The translations under genes and the position numbers were made by a program. From Cannabis sativa (lineage: Eukaryota > Streptophyta > Magnoliopsida > Rosales > Cannabaceae): DNA of 64,000 bases. The notes beneath the pieces are model-generated. The model was given only the letters and a program-made list of their open reading frames with translations, had not been told where the DNA came from and did no database searches. The DNA lies in assembly GCF_029168945.1 (NCBI RefSeq), contig NC_083603.1, positions 10,664,001 to 10,728,000 on the forward strand, read 5' to 3'. Shown piece after piece: positions 52,255-62,759 of this stretch; the first letter of the stretch is position 1, and each line of letters begins with the position of its first letter.

Positions 52255-53330
52255 ATAGTGGTGCCACTCACCATATGTGTTCAACATAACATGTTTAACA
52301 TCTTTCTCACATCATGATATCCCTCAGTATGTTACCTTGCCAAATGGCCACAAAACTCTTGTTCATAACTCTGGTATAGTCCACATTAACCTTACATAAT
52401 CCTTCATAATGTGTTATATGTACCAAGTTTTAAGATCAACCTTATATCCTATCCGAATATGTTCACAATAGTTCTAATTCCATTATTTTTCATCAAAACA
52501 CTTGTGTAATGCAGGATCTTTCTCAGAATGTAGTGATCGGGACTGTTGAAAAATGTGGAAGGCTATACTTGCTGCAACAAGATTCAATAGCAGCCAATGC
52601 TATTTCTTTTCAATTTGATAATAAACATGTTAACCATTGGCACAATTTCCTTGGTCACCCCTCTATGCACATTTCTAATTTCTTTAATAAAAAGAGTGAT
52701 AACTCTCTTCATTTCACCAGTCAGCATTGTCACATTTGTCAATTGGCTAAACAAAGGAGATTACCCTTCATTTCTAACCATAATTTTGCCAAAACACTTT
52801 TGATTTAGTGCATATGGACATTTGGGCTCCTTTCCACATCATTAGTGTAGAAGGTTACAAGTACTTTCTCACTATAGTAGACGACAAAACTCGTTTTACT
52901 TAGATATATATGCTTAAAAATAAGTTTGATGTTCAAACTTTAATACCTAATTTTTTTAACATGGTTTGTACTCAATTCTCAACTAATATTAAGACAATTC
53001 GCTCAAACAATGCTAAAGAATTGAATCTACAAGTTTTTTATGCCTCCAAAGGCATCATACATTACTATTCATGTGTGAAAAGACCACAACAAAATTCAAT
53101 TGTTGAAAGAAAATACTAACACATTTTAAATGTGGCTCGAGCACTAGGATTTCAATCCAATTTGCTCTTGGTATATTGGCCACTCCTAGTATAGAATGCT
53201 ACTTATCTTACCAATAGAACTCCCTCCAAGTTATTCAAAGGCCTCCCCTCTTATGAACTATTATATAATACTGCTTCTCATTCATTTATAAATATAAAGT
53301 TTGAAGAAAAATTAGTATTTTAAGTAAAAT
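52244..53330 (+). pseudogene. copia protease, pre-integrase and partial integrase
   Basis: The protease signature WILDSGATHHMC (about 52244-52279) is in a frame different from gag. The pre-integrase block HVNHWHNFLGHPSMHIS (about 52627-52677) and its Cys pair CHICQLAKQRRLP (about 52729-52767) follow. Integrase has VHMDIWAPFH (first Asp, about 52808), IRSNNAKELN where the second Asp is replaced by Asn, and QQNSIVERKY (catalytic Glu, about 53089-53118). The sequence becomes non-coding at about 53330. Confidence 0.82.
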
Positions 53331-55054
53331 TTTCTTTTTAAAAATTTTAAGTTTTTTAATATGTATATGTACTATATTTTAACTAATATATAAAAAAATG
53401 ATAACCGTTTTAATGTTGAGACTAAATATTATGTGTGTTGTTCTTACAAGGTTTATGGAAGTATTACTTTCTAATTTTTTTATAATATATATTTAAAATA
53501 ATAAATAATAAATTAAAATTTATACTTTATTTAGTCTTTGTATGTGCATCAAACATGGTATAGTGCTAATATAATTTAGTATCGTCTAATTTAATCTAAT
53601 TCAATTTTAAAAAATAATTTAGTCCAATCCAATTAAGTCAGACATACCAAATTAGGTATCAAAAATATTATGTATTGTTATATTTTAGCATACTTAAGAA
53701 AAAATTATTGCTTAAATAATATTTTAAAAAATGTGCTAAATTTGTCACATGTTAAAAATTATGATAAATTTAGTACAAGATATAATATTTATGTCAATTT
53801 AACTTACTATAAATATTAATTTTTTATTTATTATAATATCACTAATTATTATGATTTATTAATTTTTACTAAATTTTACCTTATTTATTCACTATATTAC
53901 ATTTATTTAAAGAGAATAAAAAATAATAATTTTTAGGAACTTTTTTATTTTTATACTTTAAAATAATTTTTTTTTATTATTTTTTTGTATTATTACGGAA
54001 TTCTACATAGAAACTCATATTGCAATTAGCGCTGTAACCTAAATCGCAACAAAAAATCGTATAGCAACCTACATAGAAACTACCGAAGAAGCTAATTTAG
54101 AAACTCAAACCGTAAATTTAAAAAATAAAATTAAAAAATAATATATAAGATAATTTTTCTAATTTTTATATATTTTTAATAAAATATATATGATTATTAA
54201 TATAATTAATGATTTTTTTTTCTTATTTCATATTTTTTTATATTAAAGCATAATTATAAATAATGAGTCAAATATAACAACTCATGTTTTTTTTTTTTTG
54301 CCAATGGACCAAAGCCTAGTATTTCCTAGTAGCTACTTAAATTTAAACAATGTGATTATAAAACAATTACATCATTTTGGTAAACTAATTTCTTAACAAT
54401 AATAAACTAAAAAGATTCGAAACTATAAGCTTTGACCGAGTTTCTTAATTCCAAAGCCTCCAGCTCACAGCAAAATCCTCAGACTGTGTCTAACCTGGAA
54501 TGAACTCAGTTATTTAAATCCCCACCCTACTAAATAGTTACCTAATCTAAATCTAATTAATTAGATAATCACACACCATTTTTTCTTTTTTAAAGAAAGA
54601 AAAGAAGTAAATACGACAAGAAAAACAATTATAAATAAATAAGGAAAGCCAAAATGAAGAGGGCCCATGCTTTGATTGGTTGATTGTATTAAAGAAGAGG
54701 TGGTAAGATAGAAGTGTACGAGCACATAGATCTGAAAAACTTTTCCAATGTGTTTTTGTTTTATTATACCATAAGCAATCCCATTTTGCTTTTTTATTTT
54801 TTTTTTAATAAAACCTCGAGAAAGTAAGTCACGTGAAGGCACGTGAGTTGGGGGTAGTAGTATAGGGCTGGGGTGGAAGTGAAGAGGTCTCGCGTGCCGG
54901 CGTGCTCAGCTTTATGAAACAAATATATATTAAAGAAATGAAAGTGGGACCCACGTCAGCTGCTTCTCTGACAACTCTGTCTTATGACGTGTGTCCCCTC
55001 AAACATGTGAGGAGGAGGTGGAACAGAAATCTTTTATTTTTATTTTTATTTATA
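53331..55054. other. AT-rich intergenic sequence
   Basis: Long A/T tracts, with a stretch at 53995-54125 repeating phrases such as CATAGAAACT and GCAACC. No gene seen. The part from about 54800 is GC-richer and holds the motif cluster listed separately. Confidence 0.6.
54830..54991. promoter_or_regulatory. cluster of G-box, TCP-like and ACGT motifs
   Basis: Two CACGTG G-boxes (54830-54835 and 54840-54845) are exactly 10 bp apart. They are followed by the palindrome GTGGGACCCAC (54944-54954, containing the TCP-type GTGGNCCC core), CACGTCAG overlapping it, and TGACGTG (54985-54991). This density is unusual in surrounding AT-rich DNA and resembles a plant promoter or enhancer, but no gene was found next to it. 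Confidence 0.35.
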
Positions 55055-55412
55055 TAAATAACGGTATAAGTATTTAAAATTTTAAGTTTTTAAGCCGAAT
55101 AAATTTAATGTTTATTTTTAGCTGCATAAGTATTCAATATTTATAAAACTGTAATTTTTATCTAATTTTATCAGATTTCGTTTTGAATTTATTAAAAGAA
55201 TATTTAGAACTAACTGTATTTATATATTTCTATCTAAATTCAATAATCTAGATACTTGACCTTATATGTGGTCTGTTTAAGAAAATAATAGAATTTACAT
55301 TAATAGAATTAAAAAAAATTATAATTTTATAAATGTTGAATATTTATGACGCTAAAAATAAACACTAAATTTATTTATGATACTTGTAAACTTGAAACTT
55401 TACTACTATTTA
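55055..55412. mobile_element. fold-back MITE, copy 2
   Basis: TAAATAACGGTATAAGTAT at the left and its inverse near TACTACTATTTA at the right. It aligns with the element at 40519-40887 through most of its length (for example AAAACTGTAATTTTT and TTTAAGAAAATAATAGA), though more diverged and AT-richer. About 358 bp. No TSD identified. Confidence 0.75.
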
Positions 55413-57656
55413 TTAATTTTTTTTTTAAAAAAAAAAAGAAAAAGAAAAAAAATTATTAATGAATGACAATGTTTATCTTATAGAAAACGAAAGGGTGGTT
55501 ATTTTATTAATTATTATTTTATTTTGAGTATTAAATGTTATTATAAATAAAGACAAATTAGCTGACTTGGATATGTGTTGTCGGACCCGAGCAAGATCCG
55601 TACGTGCAGTGGATCCAAGACTTTTTATTAATTTTATTTTATTGGTTTGAAGTTTGAAGTGTGAAGTGAAGGATTGGTGTTCTGAGAGAGTGTTTTGGGT
55701 TTGGTTCTTCTGTTCTGTCACACTTGTTCTTTACACAATGTCCGGTTCCCACGTTACAAAACTCTTATATAAAAGGGCTTTCAAAGAAGAAAAAAAAGTC
55801 ATATTTTCATAGGAAACAAATTATATTCAATTTTTTTAATACTAAAATTATATGGTTTGTACTCTCACATAAAAAAAAATTAAAATTTTAAAAAAATTTC
55901 AAAAAAAGAAATCAATGTTTTAGTAGTTTGTTAAATACCAATTTTTATATTATAAATTATTTTTAACTTTTTATATTTTTTATGATATTTTAAATAATTA
56001 TAACGTACCTACTTTAAAAAAATTATGAAAAATACTAGACTAATTTTTTTGCTTGAGTGTCCAATACATTAATACAGTGGCGAAACTAGTCCTATTTTTC
56101 AGTAGAGATAATTTTTTTTTTTTATTAAAAGACTATTAATGAAGAATATCATTTTTATAGAGATTAAAATTGAATATGTGAATATAAAAATAAAAAATGT
56201 AAAGTTAGTAGGGATAAAAATGAGATTATGGGAGATGAAAATAAAATTAAATGGGATAATAAGAAATTTCACAAAATAAAAATTATACTTTAATATTTTA
56301 AAAAAATAAACTTAAAATAATTTTTAAAATCACTCATTATGTTTTTCTAATTTTTTTTCTCATATTATTTTGTGTTAATTTCAATATTTATTTTAATTTT
56401 ATTTTTATATTTTTATATAAAAAAAATCATGCATAATTTTTTTATTTTTTCTAAAAAAAATTCACATATTTTTTATTTATTTTTATAAAGTGCATTTATA
56501 AAATTTTAGAGTGCAAATAAAACTCGGTTGTTAATTTTATAAGGGTAAAAATAAAAACATATAAAAATATATGTACAAAAATTAATTTATAAGAAGTTGA
56601 GATGGGCAAATACCCCACATAACACCCTCCATCCACCCTACAACAATGTACCTTTTTTTTTAAGAGGTAGGTCGTAGAAGCTTCAATAGGTTTTTTGTTT
56701 TCATTTGTAAAAAAGGCATTTTTTTTAAAAAAAAAAAAATACCAACAAACCTATTTTTTTTAATGGAAAATGCATATTTATTAACCATTAAAATCCGCTA
56801 CCAAAAATGGTAGCAAGTAGAATGGAACAGACTCCATATCGAAAGTACAACCAAAAAAAAATATAGAAACTCTTGCACAGTCATGACAAAATTTATAACG
56901 ATTGGTTCGTAGTTATACCAATTTTTTTTTTTCTAGAGAAACTTGATGATAACAAAATTTATAACACAAAATTTATGACTAATGTTTCCGAAAAAGCTAC
57001 ATTGTTAGCAATTTGCACCAAATTGTCGCTTGAAATTTATTCAATTATAATTTGAGCCATTTGTTAATTTATTTATAGACCAAGCTATTATTATTTATTT
57101 AAGTTCCAAAGCTCTTAAGCAAGTGATTCCTTTATGAGTTCTTGGTATTTAATACATAAAAATATTCAACAAATATTATCATATTATAACCTTATCTCTT
57201 AAGATGCTTGTAATTATCATATTATAACCTTATCATATTATCATTAAAAGAAAATTAAATTTAAGTGGTAATATATAAAATAATTTAAATTTAGTATAAA
57301 ATTAGTATTAGTTAAATTTTACACCACAATAAATATTAATTTTTATTTATTCTTGTGTTATTTATTAATATAATTAATAATTGTTTTTATTTTATTTATA
57401 TATTTAATAGGTTTTTTTATATATTTTCAATAAAAAATTTATTCTTTTGTTAGATTTTTTATAAAAAAAAAGAAGAAGATAATTTTACCTTGTAATACAT
57501 TGAAGTACTATTATAAATTTATACCAAATATAATATTAATTTATTTTTTTGAGTTAAATTTAGCTTTTAATTATACATTATTCATTATTCGTTGGAGATG
57601 ATCTTGAAGAAAAAAAAGTGAATGCTTACTTACAAGCACACACAAGATGCTTGTTA
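55413..57656. other. AT-rich intergenic sequence with a TATA-like site
   Basis: Mostly A/T runs. A less AT-rich part (55555-55790) ends with TATATAAAA (55766-55774) preceded by CCCACGTTAC, which could be a core promoter, but nothing recognisable is encoded downstream. No gene seen. Confidence 0.5.
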
Positions 57657-58147
57657 TGTTAGATAAATTAACAATTAACCCAAGATCTATTTGTATATAA
57701 CATAGAACACAATAATAAGATATAATAATTAGGTATGTGTACCTGATTGATCCATAGCAATTATCTCTGATTGATCCACAACAGTTACTCCAATTCGATA
57801 GTGCAATACTATCAACTAAGTCTTCCTCCCTAGATCTCTAAATGAGAACCAGTTTATTTTATCTGATTATCAAAAGGTATACAATTGTGATGAGACAATA
57901 TGTATTTATAGAGTTAGGGAGGGGACTTAGCTACAAAACCCTAGTTGGGCTGGGCCTGCTCATCAAAGGCTTCAGTCAACTAGAAAAGCCCACACGACTG
58001 CTTCACCTAGACTTTACTCACAGATGCTAAGCCCATTAACAATTGATCACCAACAACATGGGCTAACACAGCAAAGAACTATCCAATCAACCCAAGTTTT
58101 AATAAAACCAATAAAACTTAATGTAAGCCCAAATAAAAAGTCTAACA
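57657..58147 (-). repeat. 3' LTR of minus-strand copia element (about 491 bp)
   Basis: On the minus strand it starts TGTTAGACTTTTTATTTGGG next to the purine tract. The end TCTAACA is inferred from the 7-bp inverted match to the start. A TATA box (TATAAATA on the minus strand, about 57902-57909) lies at a sensible place. The outer border is not confirmed by a second LTR. Confidence 0.7.
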
Positions 58148-58160
58148 TTCTCCCACTTGG
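58148..58160 (-). promoter_or_regulatory. polypurine tract of minus-strand copia element
   Basis: CCAAGTGGGAGAA on the minus strand, immediately before the LTR start. Confidence 0.8.
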
Positions 58161-58836
58161 GCTACATTAATTTTAATACATATATATTATATATCAAAAT
58201 AATTTTATTTGAAAACGACTCATGGGTTGAACAACAAGAAAACATTTGTGGCCACTTTAAAAAATGATAGTTCTCTGATAGCATCTCAACATACCGGTCC
58301 AATTTAACCTTTGATAATGAACTATGACAATCATATTGTTTTTAACTCAACAAAAGACATTCATAATCACAAATACCAAAGTATTAAATCGACATGGTCA
58401 ATAAGTCTAGCAGTGTGGTAAGGAATTATGTTCAACATGTGATCAATTTAAAATAACATAATATCCTTATCAGTCCTCAATTTCACTGATACCGTGATGC
58501 TTAATAAATAAGCCAGTGAAATTCATCATACACCACTTAAAATAAGTTAGTGTCACTAAATATGCTTAAAGAATTAAGCCAACAACATATCATTGTCATT
58601 AAGCAAATATACTTAAAATACAATGATCACAACAAGATATGAACTACATGCTTTCAATTCAATCATTCTCGAGAATATAACAAAACCTAACTGAAAGCAT
58701 AAACATCCAATAATCAAAAAGTATTGGCCCACAAAGTAGTTCATAACATCAACAAGTAAATTACATATAAATGTAATCTCAAAAGATAAAATAAGAAACT
58801 CCCACTAACCCAAAGGAACAGAAGATTATAAAATGC
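58161..58836 (-). other. 3' non-coding segment of copia element
   Basis: About 680 bases between the RNase H stop and the polypurine tract, with no recognisable protein. It is longer than in the copia element at 1-3806, where this gap is about 60 bases. Confidence 0.55.
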
Positions 58837-60090
58837 TCATATGAACAACATGTAATCAAACAATATGGCACTTAATCCTTTGGTTAGAGGATCTGCTAAC
58901 ATCGACTCGGTCTTGCAATTTTCAATGACAATGTCTCCTTTCTTGACCAAGTCTCTGACAGTGAGATACTTTATTTCCATATGTTTAGAAGCACTACTAA
59001 TCTCATTATTCTTTGAAAAGAAAACAACAATACTATTATCACAATAGATTAGTATAGGAGTGGAAATAGAATCAACCACTAGTATCTCCGAAATAAAATT
59101 CTTCAGCCACAAAGCTTGCAAAGATGCCCCATAACATGCATTAAACTCAGCATACATAGTAGATGACGTGATCAAAGTCTGTTTGACACTCTTCCAAGAA
59201 ATAAGCGGACTCGCCAAGGTGAAAATATAGCCAGAAGTTGACTTTAAATCATCTACACAACCACCAAAATCTGAATCTGAATAACCAACAACTCGAAGAT
59301 TGTCAACATGCTTATACACAAGCATAAAACTCTTCGTTCTTTGCAAATATCTCAAAACTTTCTTGGCTGCAACCCAATGATCAAGGCCAGGATCAGATAA
59401 ATATCTCCCAAGAACATTTACTACGAAAGCTATGTCAGGTCGAGTGCAAACCTGAGCATACATCAAACTCCCTACTACACTTGCATAAGGGATGTTCTTC
59501 ATTGCTCCTCTTTCCAAGTCGTTCTTAGGACATTGCTGCTTAGTGAACTTGTCCCCTTTCGAATAGGAACAACCGGCTTTACACAAATCCATGTTGAACC
59601 TTTTGAGCACACGATTAATGTAAGCTTCTTGAGATAAGCCAAGAACTTTTCGATTCCTGTCACGATGGATCTCAATCCCCAAAACATAGGATGCCTCTCC
59701 AAGATCTTTCATATCAAAATTGGAAGACAGAAAATTTTTGGTCTCATTTAGTAGTGACAAATCACTGCTGGCAAGTAAAATGTCATCTACATAAAGAACA
59801 AGAAAAATATAACAACTCCCACTGATCTTTATATAAATACACTGATCAAACTTGTTCTCTACGAAACCAAACGATGTCACAACCTTGTCAAACTTCAAGT
59901 ACCACTGGCGAGATGCCTGTTTGAGACCATAAATGGATCGTTTCAACTTGCAAACCAAGTGTTCTTTTCCATTCTCCTTGTAGCCTTCAGGTTGAGACAT
60001 ATAGACTTCCTCATTCAATTCTCCATTCGTAAAAGCAGGTTTAACATCCATTTGATGCAACTCTAAATCAAAATGCGCAACTAAGGCCAT
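58837..60090 (-). pseudogene. copia RT and RNase H, 417 codons open
   Basis: An open frame from [20 protein letters not shown] through LKRSIYGLKQASRQWYLKF, the active site LVLYVDDILLASSD (about 59810-59770), MKDLGEASYVLGIEIHRD and the RT end YASVVGSLMYAQVCTRPDIA. RNase H follows with acids in GYSDSDFGGCVDD, STMYAEFNACYGA and LIYCDNSIVVF, then SKHMEIKYLTVRDLV and LADPLTKGL. Catalytic residues of both enzymes are visible. The frame lacks the RT N-terminus, which lies just upstream past a frameshift near 60100, so this is a fragment of a broken polyprotein. Confidence 0.9.
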
Positions 60091-60198
60091 AATAATTCGA
60101 ATGAATCTTTAGTGGAAACAGTGAGAAAGTTTCGGTGTAATCAATACCTTCTCTTTGAGTAAAGCCTTTAGCCACTACACGCGCTTTAAACCTTTCAA

Positions 60199-60999
60199 TC
60201 ATCCCTTTTTATCCCTTTTAGCCTTTAAAATCCACTTACAACCTATTGGTTTGAAACCATCAGGTAATAAAACTAGCTCCCATACACCATTTTTCTTCAT
60301 GGAGTCGATCTCATCATCTGTAGCTGCTAACCATTTTGAAGATTGTGGACTATTAAGGGCTTCACTAAAAGTGACAGGATCCACAAAATGATCAATATCA
60401 TATTCTCCTTCTCCAAGATAAACAAAATTATCATGACACTTTGTTGACTTCTTTTGTCTCTGATATCTTCTTAGAGGAGGTACTTCTGGAATAACTTCTC
60501 TTTGTTGATCATTGTTTTGAATAACATCTTCCACAACTGGAATTTCTTCAATAACAGGATTCTCATTAACAATAGGAGCTTCATCATTAATAGGCCCTTC
60601 ATCAATAATAGGACCTTCATCATCTTCGATATCGGGAGCAATGTATTCATCAACAATGGGAGCATTACCAACTGGAGTAGGATGGAGACTACTATTATCA
60701 TCTCTTGAAAATGACATAGGAATACAAATTCCTTTAGAGGACTCCCCCATTTCAAGAGATGTTGAAGGAATTTTTTCAGCAACATCAAATTCCAGAAATT
60801 TAGCGATGCGAGATTCAACAATTCGCGTACCACGAGTGGGACAGTAAAAGCGATAGCCTTTTGAGCGCATTGGATAACCAATGAAATAACAGCGATTTGT
60901 TCTCGGATCTAACTTTTTCAAATTAGGATCATAAATCTTTACTTCAGCTGGACAACCCCATACTCGAAGATGATTAAGACTAGGCTTCCGCCTACCCAT
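60199..60999 (-). pseudogene. copia integrase C-terminus, acidic linker and RT N-terminus
   Basis: A 266-codon open frame. It starts [20 protein letters not shown], then YFIGYPMRSKGYRFYCPTRG. An acidic linker (60520-60665) follows with about eight repeats of a P/A-I-I/V-x-E pattern. After that comes QSSKWLAATDDEIDSMKKNG, the conserved block before RT, and [15 protein letters not shown] frameshift near 60990 separates it from the integrase core and another near 60100 from the rest of RT. Confidence 0.87.
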
Positions 61000-61690
61000 A
61001 ACTCAAAAGGGGTCTTGGGAACAGATTTACTGGGAACACGATTTAAAATATAAGTTGCAGTCATAAGTGCTTCACCCCATAAAAACTCTGGAAGATTTGT
61101 TCTACTCATCATACTTCTAACCATATCCATGAGAGTGCGATTTCTCCTTTCAGCAACGCCATTTTGCTCAGGTGAACCAGGCATAGTGTATTGAGCAACT
61201 ATACCATTTTCTTGTAAGTACTCTGCAAAAAGCCCCATGTGTTGTCCAGATTCTGTATAACAACCATAGTATTCTCCTCCACGATCAGAATGAACAACTT
61301 TTATGACTCTTCCCAATGATTTCTCAAGAACATTTCGAAAGATTTTAACTTTATCAAAAGCGTTGGATTGTCTCTGATCAGGTAGGTGAGGCCATAAGAA
61401 GAAAAAAAAACATCGATAAAAGTTATAAAATACTTGTTGCTGCACAACGTGTTGGAATAAGGTTTACTGATGTTAGTGTGGATAATCTCTTATAAAGAGT
61501 GACTATAGTGAGCAGTCTGCTTTCTTATTTTAGTCAATTTTTCACCAGTACAATCAGCACAAGTTTCACAACCAGAAACATCAAGAGGAGGAAGTATTTC
61601 AGATTTAATTAAACGATCAACCCTTTCTCAGGAAATATGACCCAATCTTTTGTGCCATAACAATAAGGATGTTATCTTAATATAAGATTT
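60939..61690 (-). pseudogene. copia pre-integrase and integrase core
   Basis: Near 61670 the minus strand reads LLWHKRLGHIS, a stop, ERVDRLIKSEILPPLDVSG and then CETCADC, the pre-integrase zinc block. The integrase core follows: [12 protein letters not shown] (first Asp of the usual HTDI is Asn here), [14 protein letters not shown] (second Asp, about 61310-61270) and [14 protein letters not shown] (catalytic Glu, about 61180-61140). [20 protein letters not shown] follows. TGA and TAA stops lie near 61640 and 61490. Confidence 0.85.
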
Positions 61691-61979
61691 CTTATCCACA
61701 ATATTCACAATATTGAAAAAGGAAGCTAAGGAAGTCAATGATAATTTGAAAAGAATATCAGAGTAAAAACAGTTTCCAATTATTCGGAGTCAAACATAAT
61801 GTCAACACTATAATTGGCAAAACGAAAAGAAAATCATTGTTTAACTATAAGCGGAAGCGAAACTGAATTACTTTAAAAGTAAGAATCAAGAAAGTACTGT
61901 TCAAGACAATCTGAACACTAAACTGTAATTCAAGAATAAATATGCCAACATAGATAACATCATCGCTAACATAAGTGCC

Positions 61980-62420
61980 ACTTTAAGCTTTGACTCCTTC
62001 TCACTTATCTTCTTGAAATCCCTTAGCCTCTGGTTGTGGTTGCTTCTTTTCATATTTTATTTATCCTTTGTTGGGCTTGAGTTGAGAAACAAAGTGAGAA
62101 GACTCATTCTTTTCATTTTGTTAGCTTGCTTTGCTTAACTTTATACTGAGAAATAAGGTTACTAACACTTTATATTTTACTATAAGTGTTTAGGTTGTCT
62201 TGATAAGGCTGAAAGAGGCAGGAAGTGCATGAAGAACTTGAAGAATAGTGTAAAAGTCGGGAAGAGGAATATTATAATCTTTCAACTTGTACTGAATATT
62301 AATAATTTTTAAAATAAAACCTCGCACTCCTTTGATTTATCATACTGAATGGTTGTCATTGCATTCATAAGATGTCCAACTGCAGCGATTTCACTAGTGT
62401 GAAATAGTTTTTCTTTGCTT
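61980..62420 (-). pseudogene. decayed copia gag remnant
   Basis: Fragments such as YKLKDYNIPLPDFYTILQVL (about 62290-62230) and ALPASFSLIKTT fit the copia gag capsid domain, followed by lysine-rich text (KEATTTRG). Stops and frame changes are frequent and no zinc knuckle or protease could be read. Upstream, 62420-62760 has only weak gag-like text. Confidence 0.55.
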
Positions 62421-62759
62421 TGAAATATTCATTAGCATTTGTGGTGTTCGGCAAACCACCAAAAGATGTTCAGGAATTAAACGTTTCACAGCAATGAGAC
62501 TAAGATGATTTGAATTTTTCCAATGTGCATGAAGAATTTTTGGGCAACAATTCTGATATTAGAATAAGATCAGCAGATTTTTTTTTTTTTTCTCGAAGGC
62601 ATAAGTCCAAATCTATTATGCCTAAATTAATTTTCACATCTCGTTTCCATGTCTTAAAGTTGGAAGCATTCATAATTCAGATGAAAACGTTATTGTTGTT
62701 CGTAGAAAGGAGACCGAAAAATCCAAAAAAATAAAACTTGAATAAGCAATATTAGCGAT

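Larger units (their letters stand above)
50752..53330 (+). mobile_element. 3'-truncated Ty1/copia element (Ale/Retrofit-like)
   Basis: An LTR end (TATATATATAT box near 50849, polyadenylation-like AATAAA near 50893, CTCTCA end at 50933) is followed by a PBS (TGTTATCAGAAG, 50936-50947, two mismatches to the tRNA-Met complement). Gag, protease, pre-integrase and integrase remnants follow. Recognisable text stops near 53330 in the integrase; RT, RNase H and a 3' LTR are absent. The LTR start may be TGTTAGACATTT at 48346, with the gypsy solo LTR inserted in it (inference). The gag wording suggests the Ale/Retrofit group. Confidence 0.8.

Noticed and set aside
54561..55054. Host gene around the G-box cluster
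   Set aside because: Neither strand shows a credible coding frame or recognisable protein. Only motif evidence is present.
56075..56640. Possible hAT element starting CAGTGGCGAAACTAGTCC
   Set aside because: The left end resembles hAT termini, but no matching inverted end or 8-bp duplication could be found.
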